64,000 bases of DNA from Chryseolinea soli (GCF_003589925.1 NZ_CP032382.1:6138001-6202000), one strand, 5' to 3'; counted from the first letter of the stretch, positions 45,724 to 56,157 are shown. Notes: generated by a model from the letters alone, not told the origin. Program-made: numbers and translations.

Positions 45724-47583
45724 TTAGACGGTTTTGAGGAGTTTTAACTGCTCTTTCAGTTGCTTCAGATGGTCAGAAGCCTCGCGGATCTTGTCGTTGA
45801 ATTCATCCTTGAATTTGTCGGCGTTTTTGGAGCGGCCGAAGAATTCAAGGTTGTTTTTCCAGAGCGCGATGTCGTTTTCCACTTTGCTGATCTTCTTACG
45901 GATGACCTGTTCTTTTTGGAAGATCTTGCGTTCGGCCATGGGGTCGCTGCGCAGCTCGTTCAGTTGATTTTCGAGCGTGATCTTTCCTTTCTCGTCTTCG
46001 GTGATGCCGGGGATGGAATTGATGAAACGCTCCACCGCTTCATGATAGCGCGTGCGGATGGCATTGATGTCTTTCTTGGGCACGAAGCCGATCGAATTGA
46101 ACTTGGCTTGCAGTTCCAACAAGATGTCTTCCGTGCCGGTGTGGGCTGAAGCATGGGCCTCCAGGTCGGAGCACACATCTTCTTTGAGACGCAGGTTTTC
46201 GGCTTGTTCGCTCTCCACTTTACCGTGTTGCGTGCGGCGTTGTTCGAAGAAGTGGTCGCAGGCATCTTTGAATTCCTTGAACACCTTTTCGCGGAATTTC
46301 TCGGGGACGGGTCCCACGTCTTTCCATTTTTGCTGAAGGTTCTTCAACTCATTCGACGTGCGTTCCCAGTCGTTGCTTTCTTTCAGCTCGATCGCTTTCT
46401 TCACCAGGTCGTTCTTGAGCTGCAGATTTTGTTCGCGCTCTTCGTCCAGTTTTTTGAAGAATACATTTTTGTTATTGAAAAAGGTCTTGAAGGCCGACCA
46501 GAATTTCTTGTTCACTTCCTTCGCCTTTGCCCGCGGAAGCCCGCCGATGACCTCCCAGCGTTTTTGCAGCTCCAGGATCTCTTTCGTTTTTTGATTCCAT
46601 TCCTTGATGCGGTCGGAATTAAAGTCGATGAATTGCTGCACTTCGTCACTCAACGAAGCTTTGCCTCCCAGGTTCACTTGCAGCTCTTGCTGGAGGTTCT
46701 GCAGGTAGGCATCCCGTTTGGCGTATACGGCATCGGACGCGGCTTTGAAGCGTTGCCACACGGCTTCCTTATCTTCTTTGGGCACGGGGCCCAGGTGTTT
46801 AAACTCATGGTGCAATTCGTTGAGTTCGCGGATGGCATCCTTGATGATCTCGACGTCGGCCAGCTTTTCGGCGCGCACGCACAATTCGATCTTGGCCTCG
46901 AGGTTTTTACGGCGATCGAGTTCTTTCAGCTCGAAGTAGATGCTTTGGTTGTCATAGAAACGATCCAGCAGCGCGTGATAGTTGGCCCAAAGCGTTTTGG
47001 CTTGTGGTCCGGGCACGGCGCCGATCGCCTTCCACTCCCGTTGCAACGTCTTGAAGCTGTCGAACTGGTCGGAGGTATCTTGTGAGTCGGAAAGCACGCG
47101 GAGCTTTTCGAGGATCTCCTGTTTCTTTTGGAGATTGTCGAGCTTCTGTTCTTCCTGTTGTTTGAAGTATTGAGCGCGCCGGTCGCGGATCAACTTGAAG
47201 TTGGCGTCGAACACATTGTCACTCTCGTCGCCTTTGTAGTCGAAGTCTTCTTCCGTCCCACCCCCTGCGGTAAATTTCAACAGGGCTTCAGCTCTTTCCT
47301 TGTCGCGGATCTCGTCATAGAGCGGTTTGATCTCGCGCAGGATGTTGTCTACCTTTTTAAAGTTGGCGTCTTTGGCCAGGTCTTTAATGAGGTCGGCAAA
47401 TTGCTGCTTGGTATAGTGACTATAGTCCACATGTTCGTGGACTTCATCTTCGTGGTGTTCGTCATGATGCTCGTCGCGGTCGGAAAGATCAATTTCAGAC
47501 TGTAAGGTGTGACCATGGTTTGTCACCACTTCCGTGGGATGCCCCTGCTCTTGCTCTTCGGTTTTTTCTCTTTCCATTTCCAT
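45724..47583 (-). CDS. DUF349 domain-containing protein
   Basis: A 619-residue highly charged helical protein. The N-terminal ~60 residues are low complexity with many Glu, His and Asp. The rest holds about five DUF349 repeats, marked by WKAIGAVP, FKHLGPVPKED, WEVIGGLPRAKAKE, WKDVGPVPEKF and FNSIGFVPKKD. The function of DUF349 is not established. Cytoplasmic, likely a long helical rod. Downstream of and in the same direction as the yqgE-like gene. Confidence 0.88.
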   Translation of the reverse strand: MEMEREKTEEQEQGHPTEVVTNHGHTLQSEIDLSDRDEHHDEHHEDEVHEHVDYSHYTKQQFADLIKDLAKDANFKKVDNILREIKPLYDEIRDKERAEALLKFTAGGGTEEDFDYKGDESDNVFDANFKLIRDRRAQYFKQQEEQKLDNLQKKQEILEKLRVLSDSQDTSDQFDSFKTLQREWKAIGAVPGPQAKTLWANYHALLDRFYDNQSIYFELKELDRRKNLEAKIELCVRAEKLADVEIIKDAIRELNELHHEFKHLGPVPKEDKEAVWQRFKAASDAVYAKRDAYLQNLQQELQVNLGGKASLSDEVQQFIDFNSDRIKEWNQKTKEILELQKRWEVIGGLPRAKAKEVNKKFWSAFKTFFNNKNVFFKKLDEEREQNLQLKNDLVKKAIELKESNDWERTSNELKNLQQKWKDVGPVPEKFREKVFKEFKDACDHFFEQRRTQHGKVESEQAENLRLKEDVCSDLEAHASAHTGTEDILLELQAKFNSIGFVPKKDINAIRTRYHEAVERFINSIPGITEDEKGKITLENQLNELRSDPMAERKIFQKEQVIRKKISKVENDIALWKNNLEFFGRSKNADKFKDEFNDKIREASDHLKQLKEQLKLLKTV

Positions 47584-47631
47584 AGTCGGTTCGGTGTGCT
47601 ACTACGCTTTACGTAAATTTACTAAAATTGC

Positions 47632-48207
47632 TCAATTCAATCGCGGATCTACCGGATAGTTCGAATATACGGAGAAACGTCCGCCCATATTGTCTAACGC
47701 TTTTTTCCAGATAACGGTTGGATCGGTGTCGAACAGCAACGTATCATCCACGAAGTCGCAAACGATCCAGGAATCTTCCTGCAGTTCCGATTCGAGTTGT
47801 CCCTGCCCCCACCCGCTGTATCCGAGATAGAAACGAATGTCCGACGGTTTTATGACGGATGTATTCAACTGTGTCATCAAACTTTGAAAATCGCCACCCC
47901 AATAGATGTCATCCTGTATCTTAACAGCATTCGTTATAGATGTGTTTCGGTGCAGGAAATGGAGTGTATCCTGTTGCACGGGACCACCCACGAAGACGAT
48001 GTCATCGAGGTTGCTGGCTTCTTCCATCACTTCGGCGATCTTGAGAATGGAGGGCTTGTTAATGACAAAACCAAACGACCCTTCTTCGTTGTGTTCGCAT
48101 AACAAGACCACGGTCCGCTCAAAATTCGGGTCGGGCAGAAAAGGTTCCGAGATCAGCAACCTTCCTTTTTCCGGCTTCAGCTTGTTTCGATATTTAAAAA
48201 ACTCCAT
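47632..48207 (-). CDS. YqgE/AlgH family protein
   Basis: A 191-residue YqgE (DUF179) protein. Typical motifs are LKPEKGRLLISEPFLPDPNF, VVLLCEHNEEGSFGFVINKP and YLGYSGWGQGQLE. It is a cytoplasmic protein of unknown biochemical role; AlgH in Pseudomonas affects gene expression. The gene is divergent from pdxH, with about 125 bases between, and precedes the DUF349 gene on the same strand. Confidence 0.92.
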   Translation of the reverse strand: MEFFKYRNKLKPEKGRLLISEPFLPDPNFERTVVLLCEHNEEGSFGFVINKPSILKIAEVMEEASNLDDIVFVGGPVQQDTLHFLHRNTSITNAVKIQDDIYWGGDFQSLMTQLNTSVIKPSDIRFYLGYSGWGQGQLESELQEDSWIVCDFVDDTLLFDTDPTVIWKKALDNMGGRFSVYSNYPVDPRLN

Positions 48208-48331
48208 ACCACACGTTAAGGTTGTTGAATTTTGGCCCCATTTGTCCGTCTTTCAATACCTGAATAAAATACTTCGTACGCACCTGTGCAAATTTTATTT
48301 CTTCCTAAACTTGCAGCATCAAAATCGTCCT

Positions 48332-48973
48332 ATGCAACACCTCGCCGATATACGAAAAGAATATTCCAAAGCCGCCCTGGACATCCTCAGCATGTCGACC
48401 AACCCAATTCAGCAATTTGAGAGTTGGTTTCAAGAAGCGTTGCATGCTCAAGTGCTGGAACCGAATGCGATGTGCCTGGCCACCGTCAATGCAGACAATC
48501 GTCCGTCTGCACGCATCGTGCTCCTAAAGGGCATCGAGAATGGAGCCTTTCTTTTCTACACCAATTTTCAGAGCGATAAAGGAAAAGAACTTGAAAATAA
48601 CCCTGCTTGTGCGGCAACATTCTTCTGGCCCGAGTTGGAACGCCAGGTGCGCATTGAAGGAACTGCGACGCGCGTGAGCGATAAAACAGCGGAAGCCTAC
48701 TTTCAAAGCCGGCCGCGCGGATCGCAAATCGGGGCATGGTCGTCACCCCAAAGCTCGGTATTGGAGAACCGCGAGATCCTGGAGGAACGCGTGCGGCAAA
48801 TGGAACAAAAATTCGAAGGAAAACAAGTACTTCCCAAGCCCCACCAATGGGGTGGCTTTCAAATCGATCCGCTGCTCATCGAATTCTGGCAAGGACGGCC
48901 CAGCCGCCTACACGACCGCATCGAATACACCAAGGTCGAAGGCACCTGGAAAGCGCATCGCCTGGCGCCTTAA
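48332..48973 (+). CDS. pdxH: Pyridoxamine 5'-phosphate oxidase
   Basis: A 213-residue FMN enzyme that oxidises PNP/PMP to pyridoxal 5'-phosphate in vitamin B6 salvage. The ATG at 48332 fits the family's usual length (~215); a longer frame upstream is not conserved. Motifs: RPSARIVLLKG, FYTNFQSDKGKEL (FMN/phosphate), SRPRGSQIGAWSSPQS, and the C-terminal WQGRPSRLHDRI. Its stop codon overlaps the convergent bshB1 stop by four bases. Confidence 0.95.
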   Translation: MQHLADIRKEYSKAALDILSMSTNPIQQFESWFQEALHAQVLEPNAMCLATVNADNRPSARIVLLKGIENGAFLFYTNFQSDKGKELENNPACAATFFWPELERQVRIEGTATRVSDKTAEAYFQSRPRGSQIGAWSSPQSSVLENREILEERVRQMEQKFEGKQVLPKPHQWGGFQIDPLLIEFWQGRPSRLHDRIEYTKVEGTWKAHRLAP

Positions 48974-49689
48974 CGCAGGTCGAACAACGAATTCACACCG
49001 GGATAGCGACGCACGGTATAGCCCTCTCCATGGGTGGTCCCAATGGCGTGACCAAATTCAACGGCCCGGGCTTCGATCATTTTCAGAAATGTTGGATTGG
49101 AAATATAGGTCTCCGGTTCGGTACTGCTGGGATCGTAGAACTGCGTCTTAAAGGCCCGGAGGGCGGCCATCTTTGTCTCCCAGAAGCCGGATATATCTAC
49201 GATAAAGTCGGGTTCAATGAACAGGCTCTGGATGGAATGGTAGAAGGCTTCCGGACGCCAGGGAGCCTGCGCATGGCCGTGATCGTCCTGGGTTGTGATT
49301 TTGACCAGTCCCGACAGGAAAGATGCGTCATAGGCCAGGGAAGCGCCTTTGCCGTGGTCGATGTGCCGGTCGTAGACGGCGTTGGCCAGGATCACGCGGG
49401 GCTGGAACTTGCGGATGGCCCGGACCACCGCCATTTGGTGATCGGGGTCGTTTTGAAAAAAGCCGTCTTTCAACCCCAGGTTCTCACGCACGGCGATACC
49501 CTGGATACGGGCTGCCTCGGCGGCTTCCTCCTTGCGGGTCTGGGGGGTGCCCCTCGTTCCTAACTCCCCTTTTGTAAAGTCAACAATACCCACCTTATAT
49601 CCCAGCGACACGTGCTTGGCAATGGTGCCCCCGCAACTGATTTCGGCATCGTCGGGGTGGGCGGAAAGAACGAGAATATCGAGTTTCAA
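48970..49689 (-). CDS. bshB1: Bacillithiol biosynthesis deacetylase (BshB1-type)
   Basis: A 239-residue zinc-dependent LmbE/PIG-L deacetylase that removes the acetyl group from GlcNAc-malate in bacillithiol synthesis. I chose the TTG at 49689 (MKLDILVLSAHPDDAEISCG), which gives the exact family start and length. Zinc ligands AHPDDAE and the later His (DRHIDHGKG) are present. The frame is open far upstream, but that part overlaps trxB and is not conserved. It lies 45 bases downstream of trxB, linking low-molecular-weight thiol and thioredoxin metabolism. Confidence 0.92.
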   Translation of the reverse strand: MKLDILVLSAHPDDAEISCGGTIAKHVSLGYKVGIVDFTKGELGTRGTPQTRKEEAAEAARIQGIAVRENLGLKDGFFQNDPDHQMAVVRAIRKFQPRVILANAVYDRHIDHGKGASLAYDASFLSGLVKITTQDDHGHAQAPWRPEAFYHSIQSLFIEPDFIVDISGFWETKMAALRAFKTQFYDPSSTEPETYISNPTFLKMIEARAVEFGHAIGTTHGEGYTVRRYPGVNSLFDLR

Positions 49690-49733
49690 ATTCGGATGCG
49701 GTATTTGGTGGATACTGTTTTGTGGGAGCCGGC

Positions 49734-50684
49734 TTAGTGCACGGCTTCCATTTCCTTGGCCACCAGGAACTTCTCGGCATCCAGGGCACCCATACAACCG
49801 GTGCCGGCGGCCGTGATGGCTTGGCGGTATACTTTGTCGGCGGCATCGCCTACGGCAAACACGCCTTCGATGTTGGTCTTGGTGGACCCGGGCTGCACCT
49901 GGATGTAGCCGGTGTCGTCCATGTCGATCCAACCCTTGAAAATATCGGTGTTCGGCTTGTGGCCGATGGCCAGGAAGAATCCCTGAATGTCCAGCACCTT
50001 CTTGGCGCCGGTCTTATTGTCTACGAGACGCACGCCCGTAACCCCGGTCTCGTTCCCCAGGATCTCTTCCGTTTCGGAGTTCCAATGGATCTCGATGTTG
50101 GGCGTGTTCTTCACGCGTTGTTGCATGATCTTGGAGGCCCGCATTTCATCGCGGCGCACAATGAGGTGCACCTTGGTCACGAGGTTGGCCAGGTAGGTCG
50201 CTTCTTCGGCAGCCGAATCACCGGCACCGACAACGGCCACGTCCTTGCCCCTGTAAAAATAACCGTCGCACACTGCGCAGGCAGACACTCCGTTGTTATT
50301 GAATTTTGCTTCGGAAGGAATTCCCAAATACTTCGCGGTTGCGCCCGTGGAAATGATCACGCTATGGGCAATGATCTCATCCTTTTCGTCTACCACCACC
50401 TTGTGTGGGTAGCCTGAAAAATCCACTGACGTCACCACGCCGTAATGCACCTTGGTGCCAAAGCGTTCGGCTTGTTTCTGGAGATCCACCATCATCTGCG
50501 GGCCGTTGACCCCGTCGGGATAGCCGGGGAAATTTTCAACATCGTTGGTGATCGTCAATTGTCCTCCCGGCTGGGCGCCGGTGTATAATACGGGTTTCAA
50601 GCCGGCGCGGGCCGCGTAAATGGCGGCGGTATAGCCGGCGGGACCTGAACCGATGATGAGGACTTTTACTTCTTCTTTTGCCAT
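49734..50684 (-). CDS. trxB: Thioredoxin-disulfide reductase
   Basis: A 316-residue flavoprotein that reduces thioredoxin with NADPH. FAD motif IGSGPAGYTAAIYAARAGL, redox centre CAVC (in SACAVCDGYFYRGKD), NADPH motif VVGAGDSAAEEATYLA, and C-terminal GVFAVGDAADKVYRQA. The length is standard. Together with the next gene, bshB1, it forms a probable redox operon. A bacillithiol-disulfide reductase role is possible but less likely given the CxxC in the TrxB position. Confidence 0.93.
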   Translation of the reverse strand: MAKEEVKVLIIGSGPAGYTAAIYAARAGLKPVLYTGAQPGGQLTITNDVENFPGYPDGVNGPQMMVDLQKQAERFGTKVHYGVVTSVDFSGYPHKVVVDEKDEIIAHSVIISTGATAKYLGIPSEAKFNNNGVSACAVCDGYFYRGKDVAVVGAGDSAAEEATYLANLVTKVHLIVRRDEMRASKIMQQRVKNTPNIEIHWNSETEEILGNETGVTGVRLVDNKTGAKKVLDIQGFFLAIGHKPNTDIFKGWIDMDDTGYIQVQPGSTKTNIEGVFAVGDAADKVYRQAITAAGTGCMGALDAEKFLVAKEMEAVH

Positions 50685-50720
50685 GTCTGTTAGCGTCTTA
50701 TAAATTCCGGGTAAAATAAA

Positions 50721-50739
50721 AGGTCTCGGAATGCGAGAC
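50721..50739 (-). terminator. Terminator after rpoD
   Basis: Stem GGTCTCG / CGAGACC with a short loop, followed on the minus strand by TTTTATTTTACC. Confidence 0.7.
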
Positions 50740-50766
50740 CCTTCAATATTCTAAAATCGTACTTTC

Positions 50767-51630
50767 TTAACCGAGGTAAGGCTTTAAAGCTTTGCTTCTG
50801 CTGGTGTGACGTAACCGTCTGATAGCCTTTTCTTTGATCTGACGAACGCGTTCGCGGGTCAAATTGAACTTCTCTCCGATCTCTTCCAAGGTCATCGAGT
50901 GTTCGCCATTCAGTCCAAAGTATAAAGTGATCACATCGGCTTCGCGTTGGGTCAGGGTCGACAGTGCGCGTTGCACTTCGCGGCGCAGCGAGTCGTTCAT
51001 CAGACCGGAGTCCGGTGTTTCTTCGCTGTCGTTTTCCAACACGTCGAGCAGGCTGTTTTCTTCTCCTTGCACGAACGGAGCATCCATGGACACGTGGCGT
51101 CCGGAGATCTTCATGGTATCCACTACCTCGGCCGTTGTCACGTCCAGCACTTCAGCAAGCTCTTCCGGGGAAGGCTCGCGCTCGTACTTCTGTTCCAATT
51201 CCGAAAACGTTTTGGAGATCTTATTCAGGGAACCCACGCGGTTCAAAGGCAAGCGAACAATACGGGATTGTTCGGCCAGCGCCTGAAGGATGGATTGACG
51301 GATCCACCATACGGCATAAGAGATAAATTTAAAACCACGCGTCTCATCGAAACGTTGTGCGGCTTTGATCAAACCCAGGTTTCCTTCGTTGATCAAATCA
51401 CCTAAGGAAAGTCCCTGATTTTGGTATTGTTTTGCCACCGACACCACAAAGCGGAGGTTGGCCTTCGTAAGTTTCTCTAATGCTATTTGATCTCCCTCCT
51501 TGATACGCTTTGCCAACTCTACTTCCTCGTCCGGCGTAAGCAGGTCAACCTTGCCAATTTCCTGGAGGTACTTATCCAGTGACTGGCTTTCGCGGTTGGT
51601 AATTTGTTTACTGATCTTTAGCTGTCTCAT
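50767..51630 (-). CDS. rpoD: Primary sigma factor RpoD (sigma-70), short Bacteroidota form
   Basis: A 287-residue housekeeping sigma factor. Region 1.2 ([19 protein letters not shown]), region 2 ([35 protein letters not shown]), region 3, and region 4 with the helix-turn-helix [18 protein letters not shown]. Region 1.1 is absent, as is usual in Bacteroidota. This sigma recognises TTG-N19-21-TAnnTTTG promoters, which appear upstream of several genes in this window. Confidence 0.95.
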   Translation of the reverse strand: MRQLKISKQITNRESQSLDKYLQEIGKVDLLTPDEEVELAKRIKEGDQIALEKLTKANLRFVVSVAKQYQNQGLSLGDLINEGNLGLIKAAQRFDETRGFKFISYAVWWIRQSILQALAEQSRIVRLPLNRVGSLNKISKTFSELEQKYEREPSPEELAEVLDVTTAEVVDTMKISGRHVSMDAPFVQGEENSLLDVLENDSEETPDSGLMNDSLRREVQRALSTLTQREADVITLYFGLNGEHSMTLEEIGEKFNLTRERVRQIKEKAIRRLRHTSRSKALKPYLG

Positions 51631-51706
51631 TCTCTAAATATACAATTCGTTTGTTTAACAATATACTGTCAAAATATAGTTCCTGTCAATCCAGTTCTTA
51701 ACGGAT

Positions 51707-53851
51707 TTAGGCCGGAGTAGTTTCCGGACGTGGAGGTCTGGGCAACAGGACTTTTCTAGAGAGACGGTATTTGCCGGTTTTTTTGTCTACTTCGATCAGT
51801 TTTACTTTCACTTCTTCCCCTACTTCCAGCACGCCATCCATGTTTTCGAGGCGTTCCCACTTGATTTCGGAGATGTGGAGCAAACCGTCTTTGCCGGGCA
51901 TAAACTCAACGAATGCGCCGAAAGGCATGATGGACTTCACTTTACCATCATATACTTCGCCTACTTCGGGAATGGCCACGATGCCTTTGATGCGTCGCAG
52001 GGCCGCTTCCATCACATCTTTGTTGCTGGCAAACACGTTCACCACGCCTTTGTTGCCAACTTCTTCGATCACCACGGTTGCGCCGGTGGTGTTCTGGATG
52101 TCTTGTACCACTTTTCCGCCTGGGCCGATTACGGCGCCGATCATGTCTTTCTCGATGATCACGGTTTCGGCACGTGGCGTTTGAGGCTTCAAATCCGGTC
52201 TGGGTTGGCTGATGGTCTTCTTCATCTCGTTGAGGATGTGAAGTCTGCCTTCTTTCGCCTGGAGCAATGCTTCACGCATGGTCTCATAGGTCAAGCCGTC
52301 TACTTTCAAGTCCATCTGGCAGGCGGTGATGCCTTTCTCCGTTCCGGTCACTTTGAAGTCCATGTCGCCCAGGTGATCTTCGTCACCGAGGATGTCGGAA
52401 AGGATGGCGTATTTGCCCGTAGCAGAATCGGAGATCATACCCATGGCAATGCCGGATACGGAGCTCTTTACGGGAACACCGGCGTCCATAAGGGCCAGTG
52501 AGCCTGCACATACGGTGGCCATCGAAGACGAGCCGTTAGACTCGAGAATATCGGAAACAATACGGATGGTATAGGGGTTCTTTTCTTCCGGGGGAAGCAC
52601 TTGCTTCAGGGCACGGAACGCCAGGTTGCCGTGGCCCACTTCGCGACGTCCGGGGCCGCGGTTGGGTTTCACTTCGCCGGTAGAGAAGCCGGGGAAGTTG
52701 TAATGCAAAATGAACTTGCTGGAGCCTTCGATCATGGCACCGTCGATCATCTGCTCGTCCAGTTTGGTTCCGAGCGTCACGGTGGTCAGCGACTGGGTTT
52801 CACCACGGGTGAAAACCGCAGAGCCGTGGGGCGACGGCAAGTAGTCGACCTCGCTCCATATCTCTCTGATTTCCTTGGTCTTACGGCCATCCAAGCGAAC
52901 GCCTTCGTTAAGAACGAGGTCGCGGGCGGCTTTCTTTTGGATCTCTTTATAGTATTGCTTTACGAGCAGTTTGTTGATGGTCGTGTCTTCGGGAAGGGCG
53001 TCCAGGTATTCGTCCAGAATGCTGGAGAAGGCTTCGGAGCGCTCGCTTTTGTTGGTGATGAGCTTGCGGGCGGCGGCGTAGGCCTTGTCGTACATGAGTT
53101 TCCACAATTCCTGGCGCAGGTTCTCGTCGCTGTCTTCGTGGCTGTAGGTACGCTTCACGGTCTTGCCTACGGCTTCGGTCAATTCGATCTGGAGACGGCA
53201 CTGATCCTTGATGGCTTCATGTGCCACCTTCAGTGCTTCCAGCATATCGTCTTCGCTCACTTCTTTCATTTCGCCTTCCACCATCAGGATGTTCTCGATC
53301 GATGCACCTACCATCAAATCGATGTCGGCGATCTTCTTTTGTTCCATGGTCGGGTTAACGACGAATTTGCCTTCCACGCGGGCCACCCGTACTTCGGAGA
53401 TGGGACCTTGGAAAGGGATATCGGAAACCGACAAAGCAGCCGAAGCGGCAAAGGCGGCAAGGGCATCGGGCAATGCATTTTCATCGCCGGAGAGGAGATA
53501 TAACATCACCTGGGTGTCGGCGTGATAGTCGCTGGGGAACAGCGGACGGATACAGCGGTCAACCAGGCGGCTGATGAGTACTTCGTAGTCGGAGAGTTTG
53601 CTTTCGCGTTTCAGGAAGCCGCCGGGGATCTTACCCGTAGAAGCGAACTTTTCTTGGTAATCAACCGAAAGGGGGAGGAAATCGGTGCCTTCTTTGGCTT
53701 CTTGAGCGGATACCACGGTGGCGAGCAACATGGTGTTGCCCATTTTGAGCACGACCGAACCGTCGGCCTGGCGTGCAAGTTTACCGGTTTCAATTGTTAT
53801 TTCGCGTCCATCGGGCAGCTTGCAGGTTTTGGTGATTGCAGTAGGTTTCAT
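51707..53851 (-). CDS. pnp: Polyribonucleotide nucleotidyltransferase
   Basis: A 714-residue 3'-5' phosphorolytic exoribonuclease. Two RNase PH domains (~12-145 and ~320-460), a KH domain (~560-615; [16 protein letters not shown]) and an S1 domain (~625-695; [19 protein letters not shown]). Complete. It follows rpsO in the same direction, the widespread rpsO-pnp order. A GTGTTGT..ACAACAC inverted repeat lies just before its start and might be a leader structure. Confidence 0.97.
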   Translation of the reverse strand: MKPTAITKTCKLPDGREITIETGKLARQADGSVVLKMGNTMLLATVVSAQEAKEGTDFLPLSVDYQEKFASTGKIPGGFLKRESKLSDYEVLISRLVDRCIRPLFPSDYHADTQVMLYLLSGDENALPDALAAFAASAALSVSDIPFQGPISEVRVARVEGKFVVNPTMEQKKIADIDLMVGASIENILMVEGEMKEVSEDDMLEALKVAHEAIKDQCRLQIELTEAVGKTVKRTYSHEDSDENLRQELWKLMYDKAYAAARKLITNKSERSEAFSSILDEYLDALPEDTTINKLLVKQYYKEIQKKAARDLVLNEGVRLDGRKTKEIREIWSEVDYLPSPHGSAVFTRGETQSLTTVTLGTKLDEQMIDGAMIEGSSKFILHYNFPGFSTGEVKPNRGPGRREVGHGNLAFRALKQVLPPEEKNPYTIRIVSDILESNGSSSMATVCAGSLALMDAGVPVKSSVSGIAMGMISDSATGKYAILSDILGDEDHLGDMDFKVTGTEKGITACQMDLKVDGLTYETMREALLQAKEGRLHILNEMKKTISQPRPDLKPQTPRAETVIIEKDMIGAVIGPGGKVVQDIQNTTGATVVIEEVGNKGVVNVFASNKDVMEAALRRIKGIVAIPEVGEVYDGKVKSIMPFGAFVEFMPGKDGLLHISEIKWERLENMDGVLEVGEEVKVKLIEVDKKTGKYRLSRKVLLPRPPRPETTPA

Positions 53852-53989
53852 GTGTTGTTTTTTTTACGTCTGACAGCGACAACACCTAAAACAGCCCTGC
53901 GACCGGCCTTGTTGCCAGGGGGTTCGCGCGGCTATTTCAGGATGCGTCAATGTGGTCCGAAGACGGACTTAACTTATTTTAAATGCAAA

Positions 53990-54015
53990 AAGGGAACCTT
54001 TGGTTGGGTTCCCTT
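53990..54015 (-). terminator. Terminator after rpsO
   Basis: Stem AAGGGAACC / GGTTCCCTT with a short loop, then TTTGCATTTAAA on the minus strand. It lies between rpsO and pnp, so pnp expression may depend on read-through or its own promoter. Confidence 0.65.
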
Positions 54016-54032
54016 CGGGGAATGTCTTGTAA

Positions 54033-54308
54033 TTACTTTCTCAGATCAAGATCTGCCAGCACTGCGCGGTATCTCTCGATGTTCGTATTTTGGAGGTAAT
54101 TCAGGAGCTTCTTGCGCTTACCTACCAGTTTCATGAGGCCTTGCTGGGTGGAAAAGTCTTTTTTGTTTTCCTTTAAGTGGGCCGTGAGGTGGTTGATTCT
54201 ATGCGTAAAGAGGGCAATCTGTGATTCGGCAGAACCAGTTTCTTCTTTTTTCTTCGCAAAGCCGTGTTTCGCGAACAGGTCTTGTTTAATTGCTGTAGTC
54301 AGATACAT
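54033..54308 (-). CDS. rpsO: 30S ribosomal protein S15
   Basis: A 91-residue S15 that binds the 16S rRNA central domain. Typical sequence: GSAESQIALFTHRINHLTAH, DFSTQQGLMKLVGKRKKLL and YRAVLADLDLRK. It is followed by pnp. A strong promoter lies just upstream. Confidence 0.97.
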   Translation of the reverse strand: MYLTTAIKQDLFAKHGFAKKKEETGSAESQIALFTHRINHLTAHLKENKKDFSTQQGLMKLVGKRKKLLNYLQNTNIERYRAVLADLDLRK

Positions 54309-54343
54309 TTCAAAAAATGTTTTTTTTCCTTTATTTCAGGGGG

Positions 54344-54375
54344 CAAAGGTAAGCCAAAACGGCCCAATTTTGCAA
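54344..54375 (-). promoter_or_regulatory. Promoter of rpsO
   Basis: On the minus strand: TTG (54375-54373), 21 bases, TACCTTTG (54351-54344), a perfect TAnnTTTG, about 35 bases before the start codon. Confidence 0.6.
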
Positions 54376-54403
54376 CATTTTGTTGAAATATTCGACTTCT
54401 CCC

Positions 54404-56128
54404 CTACGCCTGCTGCGCACGCAGTTGCCGTCTGCGGGCAAACCATCGCTTCATCTTGTCGATAGCAACTAGATAAAAATCAGCCTCAAACAGCCTGGCA
54501 TCCGCCCTGGCTTGCCGCAGGAACAGGGCCCCCACGGCCAGCAGCACAAAATCCGACAGCCAAACGCCCATGGCGACGCTCACCGTCCCCTGCTTGGCCA
54601 GTTTCTCGCCTTGCATGCTCAGAACATAGAATACGATAAAGAAGAAGATCGACACCAGGAACGGCACCCCCAACCCCCCGCGCTTGATGATGGCCCCCAA
54701 AGGCGCCCCAATGAGGAACATCGCGATGCAGGCAAACGAGCTCGCCGGTATCTTATTCCACTGGATATTGAATTCTTTCAGGTCCTTTTCATAGTTGTCG
54801 ACACTACTGTTGGAGTTCATGATCTGACTTTTTACCTGGCGGGCCATGTTGGTGGCGCCCTGCATGACGTCGCGGCCAATGGGCATGTTGAACACGCTGT
54901 CGATACGGGCCAGGGAAGCCGAGTCGTAATTTACAGTGACCTTCTTCACCGTTCGTACCGGTGCCGGCGCGGGTTTTTCGTTGAATTTTTTCTTACGGGC
55001 CGCCAGCAGCGCCCTTCGTTTTTCATTCTTGATCTTCAGGCGCTCCTCCCGTTCTTTTTCGGCGTTCACCGAATCGCTGCCGGTCTTCTTCACACTATCA
55101 GGCGTCGTGGCCACGGGGCTGATCTTGCTCAGGTAAGGGATTCGGTTGATGGAGTCGCGGTACGTTTTATAGGCCTGTATGTCCGGAGGCATGATCAGGG
55201 AATCGTGCTTGTGATAATAGGTGAAAAAGGATGGCTTGTTTTGGTAGTAATTCAATTGCTGGTTGAGCACTTCGATATTGATGGAGTCGATGTCCGACGT
55301 CAGCTCCGACATGTTGCGCATGATGCGGTTGCCCTGGAACCACTTCTTGTCGGTGGATTGCAACGCGAACGATGACAGGTCGAAGACCACCTGTGATTTG
55401 GCAAACTTGCTGCGGCTCAGGGCCTGGGGATTGGCGTTGCGTTGGCCCGTCATTTCGCGCTCGTTGCTGGTGCCTTCCGTGTAGCGATAGCCATTGAACA
55501 GCTCGAACTTTAAATAGCGTTCACCCAGGATGGTGTACATGCGGCCGCTGTCGGCGATCATCACTTCTTTGTTGCCGTCGTTCTTCCGGTGATCATAGAC
55601 AATCACTTCTTTAAGTGCCTTGTCGTCTTTGGGGAACTTGTGGTTTACCTTGATGCTGATGTTATCGATGCCGTGATAGAACACGCCTTCGCGCAACTCG
55701 AGGGCCGGTTTCTTTTGCTTGATATCATAGAGCAGGCTGTACGCTTCCAAGGCCGCCTTTGGCACAAGGTTGTTGTTGATATAGAAGGCCAGTACGGTGA
55801 GCAAGAGCACAAAGAAAAAGATCGGCCGCAACGCTCTCACCAGGGAAATGCCCGCGCTCTTGATGGCCGACAGCTCGAAATGTTCCCCCAGGTTTCCAAA
55901 GGCAATGAGCGACGACAACAAAACGGCCAACGGCATGGCGGTGGGCACGGTGAACACGGCGAAGTAGAAAAACAACTGTCCCAGCACGAGGCCGTCGAGG
56001 CCCTTGCCGATGATGTCGTCGAAATATTTCAGCATGTTGATGTTCAGCAGGATAAAAACGACAACGAGGAAAGTGATGAGGAACGGTCCCAGGAAGGCAT
56101 CTAAAACGAGTTTGTCTATTTTTTTCAT
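54404..56128 (-). CDS. LptF/LptG family permease (YjgP/YjgQ)
   Basis: A 574-residue inner-membrane permease of the lipopolysaccharide export complex. N-terminal segments: FLITFLVVVFILLNINMLKY and VPTAMPLAVLLSSLIAFGNL. A long periplasmic jellyroll follows, with a Lys/Glu-rich insertion (~355-415; EKEREERLKIKNEKRRALLA) that the proteobacterial proteins lack. Three C-terminal membrane segments end the core. In this phylum one fused-size protein often stands for the LptF/LptG pair. It is upstream of rpsO on the same strand. Possible -7 element TATTTTTG at 56158-56165. Confidence 0.88.
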   Translation of the reverse strand: MKKIDKLVLDAFLGPFLITFLVVVFILLNINMLKYFDDIIGKGLDGLVLGQLFFYFAVFTVPTAMPLAVLLSSLIAFGNLGEHFELSAIKSAGISLVRALRPIFFFVLLLTVLAFYINNNLVPKAALEAYSLLYDIKQKKPALELREGVFYHGIDNISIKVNHKFPKDDKALKEVIVYDHRKNDGNKEVMIADSGRMYTILGERYLKFELFNGYRYTEGTSNEREMTGQRNANPQALSRSKFAKSQVVFDLSSFALQSTDKKWFQGNRIMRNMSELTSDIDSINIEVLNQQLNYYQNKPSFFTYYHKHDSLIMPPDIQAYKTYRDSINRIPYLSKISPVATTPDSVKKTGSDSVNAEKEREERLKIKNEKRRALLAARKKKFNEKPAPAPVRTVKKVTVNYDSASLARIDSVFNMPIGRDVMQGATNMARQVKSQIMNSNSSVDNYEKDLKEFNIQWNKIPASSFACIAMFLIGAPLGAIIKRGGLGVPFLVSIFFFIVFYVLSMQGEKLAKQGTVSVAMGVWLSDFVLLAVGALFLRQARADARLFEADFYLVAIDKMKRWFARRRQLRAQQA

Positions 56129-56157
56129 GGGGTATGGCTTGCGCGCAAAACAAAGGT

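Noticed and set aside
46153..47085. Plus-strand open frame of 310 codons inside the DUF349 gene
   Set aside because: Antisense to repeats of DUF349; Phe/Leu-rich composition is a mirror of Lys/Glu codons.
48208..48331. Longer N-terminal extension of pdxH reaching back into the yqgE gene
   Set aside because: The extension is not conserved in PdxH and overlaps another gene; the ATG at 48332 gives the normal family length.
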